Below, piece after piece: positions 55,457 through 63,971 of a stretch of 64,000 nt of DNA. The stretch comes from Enterovibrio baiacu (GTDB lineage: Bacteria; Pseudomonadota; Gammaproteobacteria; Enterobacterales; Vibrionaceae). The stretch covers positions 1 to 64,000 of the forward strand of contig NZ_SCHN01000013.1 of the NCBI RefSeq assembly GCF_004120195.1. Reading direction: 5' to 3'. Both the position numbers and the translations under genes were made by a program. Numbering within the stretch: position 1 is the first letter of the stretch; each line of letters begins with the position of its first letter. The notes beneath the pieces are model-generated. The model searched no databases. It saw only the letters and a list, made by a program, of their open reading frames with translations, and was not told the DNA's origin.

Positions 55457-56476
55457 TTACAGGTCGAACTTCACTTCATCAAGAAGCTTCATCGCCTTGG
55501 TGTGATTCTCTGCAATAGTTTCTAGCGGCAAATCGTCCGCAGTGTATTCACCCCAAGAAGCAACAAGCTCAGAGCGTGCAACGCCCGGCTTAACTGGCTC
55601 TTCGAAGTTCACTTCCGCGTACATTTGCTGTGCTACGTCTGACGTCAAAAACTCCATCAGTTTTTGCGCGTTGTCTTTGTTCGGCGCGTATTTCGCCATT
55701 GCCATGCCGCTGATGTTTACGTGAGTACCGTTCGCATTTTTGCCCGGGTAGTTCAGGTATACGCTGTCAGCCCATGTTTTTTGCTCTTCATCTGCCAGCA
55801 TCTTACCTAGGTAGTAGCTGTTGCCCAGTGACACGTCACACAAGCCTTCAGAGATTGCTTTCACTTGGCCACGGTCATTGCCTTGCGGCTTACGTGCTAG
55901 GTTAGCTTTTACGCCTTCCAACCAAGCTTTTGCTTCTGCTTCACCGTGGTTTGCGATAACAGCAGAAACTAACGATACATTGTACGGATGCTTACCAGAG
56001 CGTGTACAGATTTTTCCTTTCCACTCAGGCTTTGCAAGATCCATGTAGTCGAAATCGTCGCCCAATTTACCAACACGGTCACGTGAAGAGTAAACAGAAC
56101 GTGAACGCGTGGTCAGTGCAACCCAACGGTCTTCACTGTCACGGTATTGTGAAGGGACGTTCTCATCAATGATTTTGCTATCAACAGGTTGAACCAAATC
56201 TTTATTTACTAGCTCCATCAGGCGTGAGATATCAACGGTCAGCAGAACGTCAGCAGGGCTGTATTCACCTTCTTGTTCAACCTTCTCCGCCATGCCTTTT
56301 TTCGCAAACTTCACGTTTACTTTAATGCCGGTTTCCTTGGTGAACTCGTTTAGCATCGGTTCAATCAAAAATGGTTGGCGGTAAGAATATACATTCACTT
56401 CTTCCGCAGCATTCGCAACACCACTAGTACCTACAACTCCAAGCACCAACGCAGATGCTGACAACAATTTTTTCAT
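55457..56476 (-). CDS. fbpA: Periplasmic iron(III)-binding protein
   Basis: A 339-residue substrate-binding protein with a signal peptide (MKKLLSASALVLGVVGTSG, cleaved near ANAAEEVNVYS). The two adjacent tyrosines typical of ferric-iron coordination are in LGNSYYLGKM. Family core VNVYSYRQP resembles FbpA/FutA. First gene of fbpABC, under a Fur box. Confidence 0.95.
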   Translation of the reverse strand: MKKLLSASALVLGVVGTSGVANAAEEVNVYSYRQPFLIEPMLNEFTKETGIKVNVKFAKKGMAEKVEQEGEYSPADVLLTVDISRLMELVNKDLVQPVDSKIIDENVPSQYRDSEDRWVALTTRSRSVYSSRDRVGKLGDDFDYMDLAKPEWKGKICTRSGKHPYNVSLVSAVIANHGEAEAKAWLEGVKANLARKPQGNDRGQVKAISEGLCDVSLGNSYYLGKMLADEEQKTWADSVYLNYPGKNANGTHVNISGMAMAKYAPNKDNAQKLMEFLTSDVAQQMYAEVNFEEPVKPGVARSELVASWGEYTADDLPLETIAENHTKAMKLLDEVKFDL

Positions 56477-56505
56477 TTTCTTCCCTTCCTAAACCGAAAC
56501 TGTAA

Positions 56506-56520
56506 TGAGAACGTTTATCA
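56506..56520. promoter_or_regulatory. Fur box of fbpABC
   Basis: On the minus strand TGATAAACGTTCTCA fits the 7-1-7 Fur consensus (TGATAAT-n-ATTATCA) at 12 of 14 positions. It lies between the -10 box and fbpA, the right place for iron-dependent repression. Confidence 0.75.
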
Positions 56521-56528
56521 GTATCGTT

Positions 56529-56556
56529 AGTATACATGTTACGGGTTTGTACGCAA
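56529..56556 (-). promoter_or_regulatory. fbpA promoter
   Basis: Minus strand: -35 TTGCGT (56551-56556), 16-bp spacer, -10 TATACT (56529-56534). The Fur box starts 8 bp downstream of the -10 box. Confidence 0.7.
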
Positions 56557-56579
56557 TACTCGCTTTTTCAGATAGATGA

Positions 56580-56614
56580 AAAAAGCCCCACATCGCTTCG
56601 ATGTGGGGCTTTTT
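56580..56614. terminator. Strong bidirectional-looking terminator
   Basis: AAAAGCCCCACATCG pairs with CGATGTGGGGCTTTT around CTT. On the minus strand it lies 45 bp after the amt-like remnant, whose terminator it probably was. Confidence 0.88.
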
Positions 56615-56659
56615 AGCTGTCGAAATTTGTAACGGTTTGTGTCTTATAACTGAGTAGTA

Positions 56660-56815
56660 TTATTTCACGCTCACAAACTCAGGGTAAGCATCTACACCAC
56701 AGTCGTGGAAATCCATGCCTTTTTCGCTCGACGGTGAATCACCGTTAAAAACCAACCCAACCAAACGCAGAATAAATATACCCAAGGTTGCTAGCGGCAA
56801 ATTTGAGCAAAGGAT
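56660..56815 (-). pseudogene. C-terminal remnant, probably of an ammonium transporter (Amt)
   Basis: An open minus-strand frame of about 50 codons without a credible start, ending LVGLVFNGDSPSSEKG then MDFHDCGVDAYPEFVSVK and a stop. The pattern KGMDxxxxGxxAYPEF resembles the cytoplasmic tail of Amt/AmtB proteins (E. coli GLDVNSHGENAY). The 11 transmembrane segments that should precede it are missing; instead the LysR gene ends 18 bp away. With a terminator at the normal distance downstream, this looks like the surviving 3' end of a gene cut by insertion or deletion. I recall glnK-amtB near fbpA in V. cholerae, which would agree. Confidence 0.5.
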
Positions 56816-56832
56816 TCAGTGAACAGCTTAAA

Positions 56833-57723
56833 TCAGATCACGACTTTTACCGCCTTCAAAAAATCTTCGATTGTTGGCGAGTTACTCGCTTTTCGATAGG
56901 CGACATACAGCTCGATTTTTTCGTCATCAGCATCAAATGGAACGAAGGAGACGCCTTTTGGTGCAATACTTTTAACCCATGCAGGGGTCAAAGCAATACC
57001 GAGGCCATTGATGACAAACTGAAGCATGGTCGATTTATCGATTATTTCGCAGGTGACTTTTGGCTGAACGCCAATTTTACGAAAATTGTGCCACAACATA
57101 TTGTGAAGAATAGGTCGCGCATGTTTGGGGTAACCAACAAATGCTTCATCAACCAAATCGGTTGTCTTAAGTGACTTTGCTTTTGACAGAGGGTTGCTAT
57201 TCGATAAAACAACCATCACCTCTTGGCGTTGAAGCAACTCACTGGTGATATATTCGTCATCGGGTGGTGTGCGGACGAAAGCAATATCGGTGCGATGATT
57301 AACCAGTTCTTGTGTATGTTTATCAGAAGATGAAATCTCTAATACCTGTACATGAACATCTGGGTTTGTTTTCCTAAACTCGAGCAATGCTCGGGGTAAA
57401 ATCATCGAGATAGCTTCATCTACACCACTCACTCTAATGTTTTTTAACGCAGCCCCAACGTTGTGCTTTGCTTTAGAAAGTGACGTTTCAACATCATTCA
57501 AAATACGTTTGGCATCGCCAAGAAAGCCCGCACCTACTTGCGTCAGGCTGACTTGTCGCGTGGTACGGAAAAACAGCGGTGCGCCAATTTCGTATTCCAG
57601 TGCAGCAACACGTTCAGACAGCGCTGATTGGCTTAGCCCAAGACGTTCGCCAGCGCGGCGAAAATGTAGCTCTTCAGCAACAGCCACAAAACACTCTAAT
57701 TGCCTAATATCCAATAGTCCCAC
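56833..57723 (-). CDS. LysR-type transcriptional regulator
   Basis: A 296-residue LysR family protein: N-terminal winged helix (LECFVAVAEELHFRRAGERLGLSQSALSERVAALEYE) and a substrate-binding effector domain. It is the last gene of a four-gene unit with the dehalogenase-like gene, leuC and leuD (17 bp after leuD). It probably controls this unit and the divergent TRAP genes; the effector is unknown. Confidence 0.93.
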   Translation of the reverse strand: MGLLDIRQLECFVAVAEELHFRRAGERLGLSQSALSERVAALEYEIGAPLFFRTTRQVSLTQVGAGFLGDAKRILNDVETSLSKAKHNVGAALKNIRVSGVDEAISMILPRALLEFRKTNPDVHVQVLEISSSDKHTQELVNHRTDIAFVRTPPDDEYITSELLQRQEVMVVLSNSNPLSKAKSLKTTDLVDEAFVGYPKHARPILHNMLWHNFRKIGVQPKVTCEIIDKSTMLQFVINGLGIALTPAWVKSIAPKGVSFVPFDADDEKIELYVAYRKASNSPTIEDFLKAVKVVI

Positions 57724-57740
57724 CTATCCCGTATACCTAT

Positions 57741-58349
57741 TTATTGTTGAACGCTGACATGCTGATTGTCATTCAGCTTTGCTTCATAGGCTTGAATGTC
57801 TGACACCAATTTCAGCGTATCCAACGTATCATCACGACCTTCGATCAACCCTCGCTGAGTTGCTGGATCCATGGTGAAATCAATATTCACGTTTTTACCT
57901 ATGATCTTGAGGGAAGCAATATCAACTTCAATATCGTAACCTTCTGAATTAGAAGCCATTTCAATCAATTTGTCACGTTCCTCAGCCGTTACCATTGGCA
58001 AAGCCAAGCCGTTTTTACGCGCATTGTCGTAGAAAATGCCGGCAAACTCGGTGCCGATAATGGCCTTAACCCCCAGTTGCATCATTCCCCACACCGCATG
58101 TTCACGACTAGACCCGCAACCAAAGTTATCGCCCACAATCAAGATCGACGCATTCTTCCATTCCGGTTTATTTAAGACAAATTCAGGACGACGGGCACCG
58201 TTATCATCAAAACGCAAATCAGCAAATGCTCCGTCTGCGAGTCCTTCACGAGTAATGGTGATCAAAAAACGCTTGGGCATGATGACGTCGGTATCTACAT
58301 TTGCCATCGGTAGAGGCGCGGTTTGTCCTTTAATATTCATCTCACTCAC
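57741..58349 (-). CDS. LeuD-type small subunit of a 3-isopropylmalate dehydratase-like isomerase
   Basis: A 202-residue swivel-domain protein with VGDNFGCGSSREHAVWGM, the small-subunit signature, and DTDVIMPKRFL near the N-terminus. Length and motifs agree with LeuD of leucine synthesis, but there are no leuA or leuB genes here and the neighbours are a TRAP importer, a dehalogenase-like hydrolase and a LysR regulator. It may be a paralogue acting on a related 2-hydroxy diacid (methylmalate/citraconate type). Its start overlaps leuC by 8 bases. Confidence 0.85.
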   Translation of the reverse strand: MSEMNIKGQTAPLPMANVDTDVIMPKRFLITITREGLADGAFADLRFDDNGARRPEFVLNKPEWKNASILIVGDNFGCGSSREHAVWGMMQLGVKAIIGTEFAGIFYDNARKNGLALPMVTAEERDKLIEMASNSEGYDIEVDIASLKIIGKNVNIDFTMDPATQRGLIEGRDDTLDTLKLVSDIQAYEAKLNDNQHVSVQQ

Positions 58350-59733
58350 CCATTTCTTCTAACGTTTTAACATCCACTAAACGCCCTGCAATCGCGGAGG
58401 CTGCCACCAAAGCTGGATCCATCAAATGGGTGCGAGCACCGCGCCCTTGCCTGCCTTCAAAGTTTCGGTTGGTGGATGAAGCAATGCGCTCGCCATCTCT
58501 GGCGATATCATTGTTCATGGCCAGACACATGGAGCATCCACTTTCTGGTCGCCAGTCAAACCCTGCATCAATGAAAATTTTATCCAAGCCTTCTGTTTCT
58601 GCATTAAAACGTGTTAATGCAGAGCCGGGAATAACAATGGCCTCTACCCCCTTCGCAACCTGACGTCCTTTAACAACCGCAGCCGCACTGCGAAGGTCTT
58701 CAATTCGGCTATTGGTACATGATCCGATAAAGGCGGTATTGATCTCGATATCACTGACCTTCTGACCCGGCGTTAACCCCATATATTCAAGCGCGCGCTT
58801 AAGGCCAGCTTTCGCCTTGGGTGTTGGCATATCATCTTCTGTGGGAACAGTTCCACTGACAGAAACAGATTGGTCTGGGCTTGTTCCCCATGTCACCAAC
58901 GGGGAAATGTCAGAGGCATCAATGGTGACATGTTTGTCAAATTCAGCACCGCAATCAGAAGACCATTCTTCAGAATCATATTTAAGGTTAGCGCCTTGCG
59001 GTTTTCCATTGGCCGCCTCATAAGACTTCTCGTCCGCTGCAATCAATGCTGCACGTGCACCTAGCTCTACGGCCATGTTACACACTGTCATCCGACCGGC
59101 CATTTCCAAATCACGGATTGCAGCACCTGAAAATTCAACGGCATAGCCATTTGCACCACCAGCACCAATGACTTTCACCACATGCATGATGATATCTTTG
59201 CCAGTAACGCCTGGCTGAGTTTTACCAACGATATCTACCTGCATGGTTTTCAATCGCTTGTATCTAAGCGTTTGCGTGGCAAGCACATGTTCCACTTCCG
59301 ACGTACCAATGCCGAAACCTAGCGCACCGTACGCACCATATGTCGTGGTATGACTGTCACCACAGGCGATAAGCATTCCTGGCGCAACCAATCCTTGCTC
59401 AGGAACAACGATATGCTCAATGCCCTGACGAGGATCACCCAGTCCATAAAACGCGATGTCATGGCCTTTACAGTTCTTTTCTAGATTTTCGATCAGCAGT
59501 TTTGACGCTTCATCATGATGTTCCCGGCTCTTCGTCGCATTGACATGATCAACAACAGCGAGGTGCGCTTCGGGTTTACGCACACCAATATGTTTGGTAG
59601 TGAGTCCCGAAAAGGCTTGTGGGCTGGTGTATTCATTCATAATGTGAAAATCGACATAGACCAGTAAGTCGCCATCGGGCAGTTCACATACGGTATGGAC
59701 GTCAACCAGTTTGTCATACAGGGTTTTATTCAT
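58342..59733 (-). CDS. LeuC-type large subunit, aconitase-family isomerase
   Basis: A 463-residue aconitase-superfamily protein. The [4Fe-4S] ligands are in FIGSCTNSR and SGCSMCLAMN; also seen are CGDSHTTTYGAYGALGFGIGTSE and NRNFEGRQGRGARTHL. Normal LeuC length. With the LeuD-type subunit it should form an active hydro-lyase/isomerase. The physiological substrate in this catabolic-looking cluster is unknown. Its ATG overlaps the stop of the hydrolase gene (four bases). Confidence 0.88.
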   Translation of the reverse strand: MNKTLYDKLVDVHTVCELPDGDLLVYVDFHIMNEYTSPQAFSGLTTKHIGVRKPEAHLAVVDHVNATKSREHHDEASKLLIENLEKNCKGHDIAFYGLGDPRQGIEHIVVPEQGLVAPGMLIACGDSHTTTYGAYGALGFGIGTSEVEHVLATQTLRYKRLKTMQVDIVGKTQPGVTGKDIIMHVVKVIGAGGANGYAVEFSGAAIRDLEMAGRMTVCNMAVELGARAALIAADEKSYEAANGKPQGANLKYDSEEWSSDCGAEFDKHVTIDASDISPLVTWGTSPDQSVSVSGTVPTEDDMPTPKAKAGLKRALEYMGLTPGQKVSDIEINTAFIGSCTNSRIEDLRSAAAVVKGRQVAKGVEAIVIPGSALTRFNAETEGLDKIFIDAGFDWRPESGCSMCLAMNNDIARDGERIASSTNRNFEGRQGRGARTHLMDPALVAASAIAGRLVDVKTLEEMGE

Positions 59734-60638
59734 TGTGCGATGTCCTTTCGCTCATTTGAAAATTGATTGAAGAAAGAAATGAAACTATCGGCAATCTCTT
59801 GGGGCATCTCTTCTGCCATATAATGCGTGGCATCAACGGCGCGACCACTGATGTGAGACGCTCGTTTATCCCAAAGATCCATTGCATCAAAACAACGTTC
59901 AATGACGCCATGTTTTGCCCAGAGCACTTCAGTGGGAACACTGAGCTTCCGTCCGTCATCTTCATTGTCATGATCGATATCGATCGTTGCGGCAGCGCGA
60001 TAATCCTCGCAGCTCGCATGAATTGCTGCAGGGTCATTAAATGCTGCGAGGTATTCAGCCAATGCTTCAGGTGCAAACGGATTATCCCCACCCGCCTGAT
60101 TGAAACATTTCAGTTTCCAGAAAGTTTCAGGATCATTTCCGATCAATGTTTCAGGGAAGGGATCACTCTGTGTGAGGAAATACCAATGCCAATATGCCTT
60201 AGCAAATTGACTGTCCGCATGGGCATACATTTCCCGTGTTGGCGCAATATCAAGAAGAACCATTGCCTTGACTTTATCTGGGTGATCCAGCGCTAAACGG
60301 TGCGCAACCCGAGCCCCACGATCATGGGCACCGACATAAAATTCATCATGCCCCAATTCAACCATGAGCTGCACAATGTCATTGGCCATCGCACGCTTGG
60401 AATACGTCAGGTGTTGATCATCAGTCTCTGGTTTGTCCGAGCGCCCGTAGCCGCGAAGGTCTGGGCAAATAACCTGATAAAAGTCAGAGAGAAGAGGAGC
60501 AACCAAGTGCCACATTGCAGAGGTTTGCGGATAACCATGCAGCAAAACCAATGGGGGGGCAGATTTCAGTCCTCCCCGACGCACAAATAGTCGGACGTCT
60601 GCTGTATTTACATATTCTTCCGTGAAGCCATCAAACAT
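59730..60638 (-). CDS. Alpha/beta hydrolase, haloacetate dehalogenase-like
   Basis: A 302-residue alpha/beta hydrolase close to fluoroacetate dehalogenases by motif. It has oxyanion HGYPQTSAMW, the nucleophile Asp in VGAHDRGARVAHR with both following arginines, Asp in VLLDIAPTREM, the His-Trp pair in KAYWHWYFL that binds halide, the Tyr in SCEDYRAAATID, and the base His in DATHYMAEE. All positions used for C-F or C-Cl hydrolysis in that family appear conserved, but epoxide hydrolases share parts of this pattern. First gene of the unit with leuCD and lysR. Confidence 0.85.
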   Translation of the reverse strand: MFDGFTEEYVNTADVRLFVRRGGLKSAPPLVLLHGYPQTSAMWHLVAPLLSDFYQVICPDLRGYGRSDKPETDDQHLTYSKRAMANDIVQLMVELGHDEFYVGAHDRGARVAHRLALDHPDKVKAMVLLDIAPTREMYAHADSQFAKAYWHWYFLTQSDPFPETLIGNDPETFWKLKCFNQAGGDNPFAPEALAEYLAAFNDPAAIHASCEDYRAAATIDIDHDNEDDGRKLSVPTEVLWAKHGVIERCFDAMDLWDKRASHISGRAVDATHYMAEEMPQEIADSFISFFNQFSNERKDIAQ

Positions 60639-60693
60639 ATTTTTGCCTTTGTTACTATCTTCGACACTAACAACAATAACAAAACTATAGGTG

Positions 60694-60711
60694 GTTATTA
60701 TTCGTAATAAC
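60694..60711. promoter_or_regulatory. Palindrome in the divergent promoter region, candidate LysR site
   Basis: GTTATTA and TAATAAC flank TTCG. The TTAT-N8-ATAA arrangement fits the T-N11-A pattern of LysR-type binding sites. It lies between the hydrolase gene and dctP, 142 bp before the latter. Confidence 0.55.
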
Positions 60712-60835
60712 TGAACAGTTTAAACGACTTAACGTTCTCTCTCCCTGTTGCTACTTTTGAGATGTCTCCAAACAGAATCCGGCCTCTGACCTAGAGGCCA
60801 ACGTTGATTGTTGAGAAATGACCAGGGAGGTCAAA

Positions 60836-61840
60836 ATGAAAAGAACATTTATCTTCGCACTCGTCGCAGGTACGCTTTCTTTAGGTGCAACAGACGCATT
60901 TGCAGAATGTGACAGTGGCGAAACTGTCATTAAATTCTCACACGTAACCAACACAGACCGTCACCCAAAAGGCATCACAGCGTCCTTGTTAGAAAAGCGT
61001 GTCAATGAAGAAATGAACGGCATAGCCTGCATGAAGGTCTTTCCGAATTCTACCTTGGTCAATGACGACAAAGTATTGGAAGCGCTCTTGCAAGGTGACG
61101 TCCAGCTTGCTGCCCCTTCCCTTTCAAAGTTTGAAAAATTCACAAAAAAATTCCGCATCTTTGATCTGCCATTCATGTTTAAGAACATTGAGGCAGTGGA
61201 TGAGTTTCAATCCTCTGAAACGGGTCAAAAGCTCAAAGACAGCATGCAACGCCGTGGTCTTCAAGGCCTAACATTCTGGCACAACGGCATGAAACAGATG
61301 TCAGCGAATAAACCGCTTATCACCCCCACAGATGCTGACGGCCTAAAATTCCGTGTTATGTCATCTGACGTGCTAGTCGCGCAAATGAAAGCTATCGGGG
61401 GATCTCCTCAGAAAATGGCGTTCTCTGAAGTGTATGGCGCCCTTCAACAAGGCGTAGTTGATGGTCAGGAGAACTCTTGGTCAAACATCTACGGTAAGAA
61501 ATTTTTTGAAGTGCAAGACGGCATCACTGAAACCAACCATGGCGTTCTCGATTACCTCGTTGTGGCATCCGTTGACTGGTTAGATAGCCTTGATGAAGGA
61601 ACGCGCGATCAGTTCTTGCAAATCCTGCAGGAAGTCACCGACCAAAGGAATTCTGAGAGCTTTAAAGTCAACCAAGCTGCCCGCCAGCACGTGTTGAATA
61701 CCGGAGAAGAAGTCCGTCAACTGACTGAGGCGCAACGCCAAGAATGGGTCGATATCATGAAGCCAGTTTGGACACAATTTGCGAAAGACGTTGGTCAGGA
61801 CAGTATTGATACCGCCCAACAAATCAACGCCAAATATTAG
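60836..61840 (+). CDS. dctP: TRAP transporter substrate-binding protein (DctP family)
   Basis: A 334-residue periplasmic binding protein with signal peptide (MKRTFIFALVAGTLSLGATDAFA). Family regions include IKFSHVTNTDRHPKG, GDVQLAAPSLSKF, the Arg-containing LKFRVMSSDVLVAQMKAIGG (carboxylate-binding Arg) and VDGQENSWSNI. GGGAGG precedes the ATG at 60836. It binds an organic acid anion for the DctQM pump. Confidence 0.94.
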   Translation: MKRTFIFALVAGTLSLGATDAFAECDSGETVIKFSHVTNTDRHPKGITASLLEKRVNEEMNGIACMKVFPNSTLVNDDKVLEALLQGDVQLAAPSLSKFEKFTKKFRIFDLPFMFKNIEAVDEFQSSETGQKLKDSMQRRGLQGLTFWHNGMKQMSANKPLITPTDADGLKFRVMSSDVLVAQMKAIGGSPQKMAFSEVYGALQQGVVDGQENSWSNIYGKKFFEVQDGITETNHGVLDYLVVASVDWLDSLDEGTRDQFLQILQEVTDQRNSESFKVNQAARQHVLNTGEEVRQLTEAQRQEWVDIMKPVWTQFAKDVGQDSIDTAQQINAKY

Positions 61841-61852
61841 TCTTCGATTTAA

Positions 61853-61874
61853 GGGGGAGTCCTAGGACTCCCCC
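61853..61874 (+). terminator. Perfect 22-bp palindrome between dctP and dctQ
   Basis: GGGGGAGTCCT and its exact complement AGGACTCCCCC adjoin without a separate loop, followed by TGTCTTTTTC. It likely lowers read-through into dctQM or stabilises the dctP message. Confidence 0.65.
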
Positions 61875-61896
61875 TGTCTTTTTCAGGAGTACTGTG

Positions 61897-62562
61897 ATGA
61901 AAACAGAATCCAGTTTTACAGACGTTGTCGAAGAAAAAGTTATCGCTGGCATTTTAGGTCTAATGACAGCGCTGACATTCGCCAATGTTATTGCACGATA
62001 TGTATTTAATTCGAATATCTTGTGGGCCCTAGAGCTCACAGTCTTTCTCTTCGCCTGGTTAGTTCTGCTTGGCGCATCTTACGCCGTCAAAAAAGGAGCA
62101 CACCTTGGCGTCGATGTTCTCATCAATTTATTCCCCGAAAAAGTAAGAAGAGCACTGGGTCTGTTTGCTGCATTTACCTGTATTGGTTTTGCCTTTTTGC
62201 TCTTGAAGGGTAGTTGGGATTATTGGGCTAACTTTGCCAACTTACCCGCTACTGAGGGGCGCTGGTTCCCCACAGGGTTTGAAGATAAATTCAGAGAAAA
62301 AGGGTGGTATGAAGTAAATGACATTCCCATGCCGGAAACCTTTGCATGGTTGGCCGACATTTTCAATGAAGGCGAACCCTATGAAAAAATCCCACGCTTT
62401 ATTCCTTACTTGATATTACCTCTTTCCATGTTTCTCCTCTTGGTGCGCTTTTGCCAAGCATTTTGGATGATCTGGACGGGTAAAACGGACCGCATTATTG
62501 CGAGCCATGAAGTGGAAGATGAACTTGAAGAAATTCGCGAACAAGTGGGGAAAGCAGACTAA
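61897..62562 (+). CDS. dctQ: TRAP transporter small membrane subunit
   Basis: A 221-residue protein with four membrane segments, starting MKTESSFTDVVEEK after AGGAG. Motifs VFLFAWLVLLGASYAVKKGAHLGVD are typical of DctQ. It has a longer hydrophilic loop (about residues 120-170) than most DctQ proteins. The stop overlaps the dctM start (TAATG). Confidence 0.9.
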   Translation: MKTESSFTDVVEEKVIAGILGLMTALTFANVIARYVFNSNILWALELTVFLFAWLVLLGASYAVKKGAHLGVDVLINLFPEKVRRALGLFAAFTCIGFAFLLLKGSWDYWANFANLPATEGRWFPTGFEDKFREKGWYEVNDIPMPETFAWLADIFNEGEPYEKIPRFIPYLILPLSMFLLLVRFCQAFWMIWTGKTDRIIASHEVEDELEEIREQVGKAD

Positions 62563-63926
62563 TGGACGTCGCATTACTATTTATTTTGATAATTGGGCTT
62601 CTGCTTGTCGGTGTACCGATCGCCGTCTCACTGGGAATGTCCTCAATTCTGTTCCTGCTCTGGTTTTCAGACAGCTCGCTGGCCTCTGTTGGGCAAACAC
62701 TGTTTTCGGCCTTTGAAGGCCATTACACCCTTCTAGCAATCCCATTCTTTATTCTCGCCTCGTCCTTTATGACGACAGGGGGCGTTGCCCAACGCATTAT
62801 CCGCTTCTCTATCGCCTGTGTGGGTCATTTGCCAGGCGGTCTAGCCATTGCGGGTGTTTTTGCCTGTATGTTGTTTGCTGCACTTTCAGGTTCATCGCCT
62901 TCTACCGTTGTTGCCATTGGCTCCATTGTGATTGTTGCGATGCGTCAGGTGGGTTATTCAAAAGACTTTGCTGCTGGCGTTATCTGCAACGCGGGGACAT
63001 TGGGTATTTTGATCCCGCCTTCCATCGTCATGGTTGTTTATGCCGCGTCAGTGGAGGTGTCAGTTGGCCGTATGTTCTTGGCAGGTGTTATTCCTGGATT
63101 GTTAGCGGGTTTCATGTTGATGCTCACCATTTACGTGATTGCCAAAGTGAAAGACCTTCCAAAAGGAGAATGGAAGGGTTGGAAAGAAGTTTTTGATTCA
63201 GCACGAGAAGCGGGGTGGGGCTTATTCCTGATCGTTATCATTCTCGGTGGTATCTATGGCGGTATTTTCACCCCAACAGAAGCCGCAGCCGTTGCTGCCG
63301 TTTATGCCTATTTCATCGCGACGTTCATTTATAAAGATATGGGGCCATTGGCTGAAAGCGGCGACAGTGTCTGGAAGAAACCACAGACCTTAATCACGGC
63401 CCTTTTCCACAAAGACACACAAAAAACGCTGTTTGAAGGCGGCAAGCTGGCAGTGACATTGCTTTTCGTCATTGCGAACGCGCTGATCCTGAAGCATGTG
63501 CTGACGGATGAGCAAATCCCACAACAGATAGCGGAGTCAATGTTATCTGCAGGGTTTGGTCCGGTTGTCTTTCTCATTGTTGTCAACGTGATCCTGTTGA
63601 TTGGTGGTCAGTTTATGGAACCGTCAGGCTTACTGGTTATCGTTGCCCCCTTGGTGTTCCCTATCGCGATTCAACTGGGGATTGACCCCATTCACCTTGG
63701 CATCATCATGGTCGTGAACATGGAAATCGGAATGATTACGCCCCCGGTCGGGCTCAACATATTTGTGACCTCAGGGGTGGCAGGTATGCCGATGATGCGG
63801 GTCGTGAAGGCATCGCTTCCATTCTTGGCAGTCTTGTTCGTTTTCCTCATCATGGTCACCTATATCCCATGGCTTTCAACCTTCCTGCCCAACACATTTA
63901 TGGGACCAGAAATTGTCACACAGTGA
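62562..63926 (+). CDS. dctM: TRAP transporter large permease subunit
   Basis: A 454-residue permease with about 12 membrane segments: FALSGSSPSTVVAIGSI-like (AALSGSSPSTVVAIGS), GILIPPSIVMVVYA, FTPTEAAAVAAVYA and MITPPVGLNIFV. Sodium-driven uptake with DctPQ. The 74 bp after it hold no recognisable gene. Confidence 0.94.
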   Translation: MDVALLFILIIGLLLVGVPIAVSLGMSSILFLLWFSDSSLASVGQTLFSAFEGHYTLLAIPFFILASSFMTTGGVAQRIIRFSIACVGHLPGGLAIAGVFACMLFAALSGSSPSTVVAIGSIVIVAMRQVGYSKDFAAGVICNAGTLGILIPPSIVMVVYAASVEVSVGRMFLAGVIPGLLAGFMLMLTIYVIAKVKDLPKGEWKGWKEVFDSAREAGWGLFLIVIILGGIYGGIFTPTEAAAVAAVYAYFIATFIYKDMGPLAESGDSVWKKPQTLITALFHKDTQKTLFEGGKLAVTLLFVIANALILKHVLTDEQIPQQIAESMLSAGFGPVVFLIVVNVILLIGGQFMEPSGLLVIVAPLVFPIAIQLGIDPIHLGIIMVVNMEIGMITPPVGLNIFVTSGVAGMPMMRVVKASLPFLAVLFVFLIMVTYIPWLSTFLPNTFMGPEIVTQ

Positions 63927-63952
63927 TCACGTTTATCGGATCGATTAATGCG

Positions 63953-63971
63953 TACACCAAAAAATGGTGTA
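63953..63971 (+). terminator. Small hairpin after dctM
   Basis: TACACCA pairs with TGGTGTA around five A residues; no T run follows, so its function is doubtful. Confidence 0.3.
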
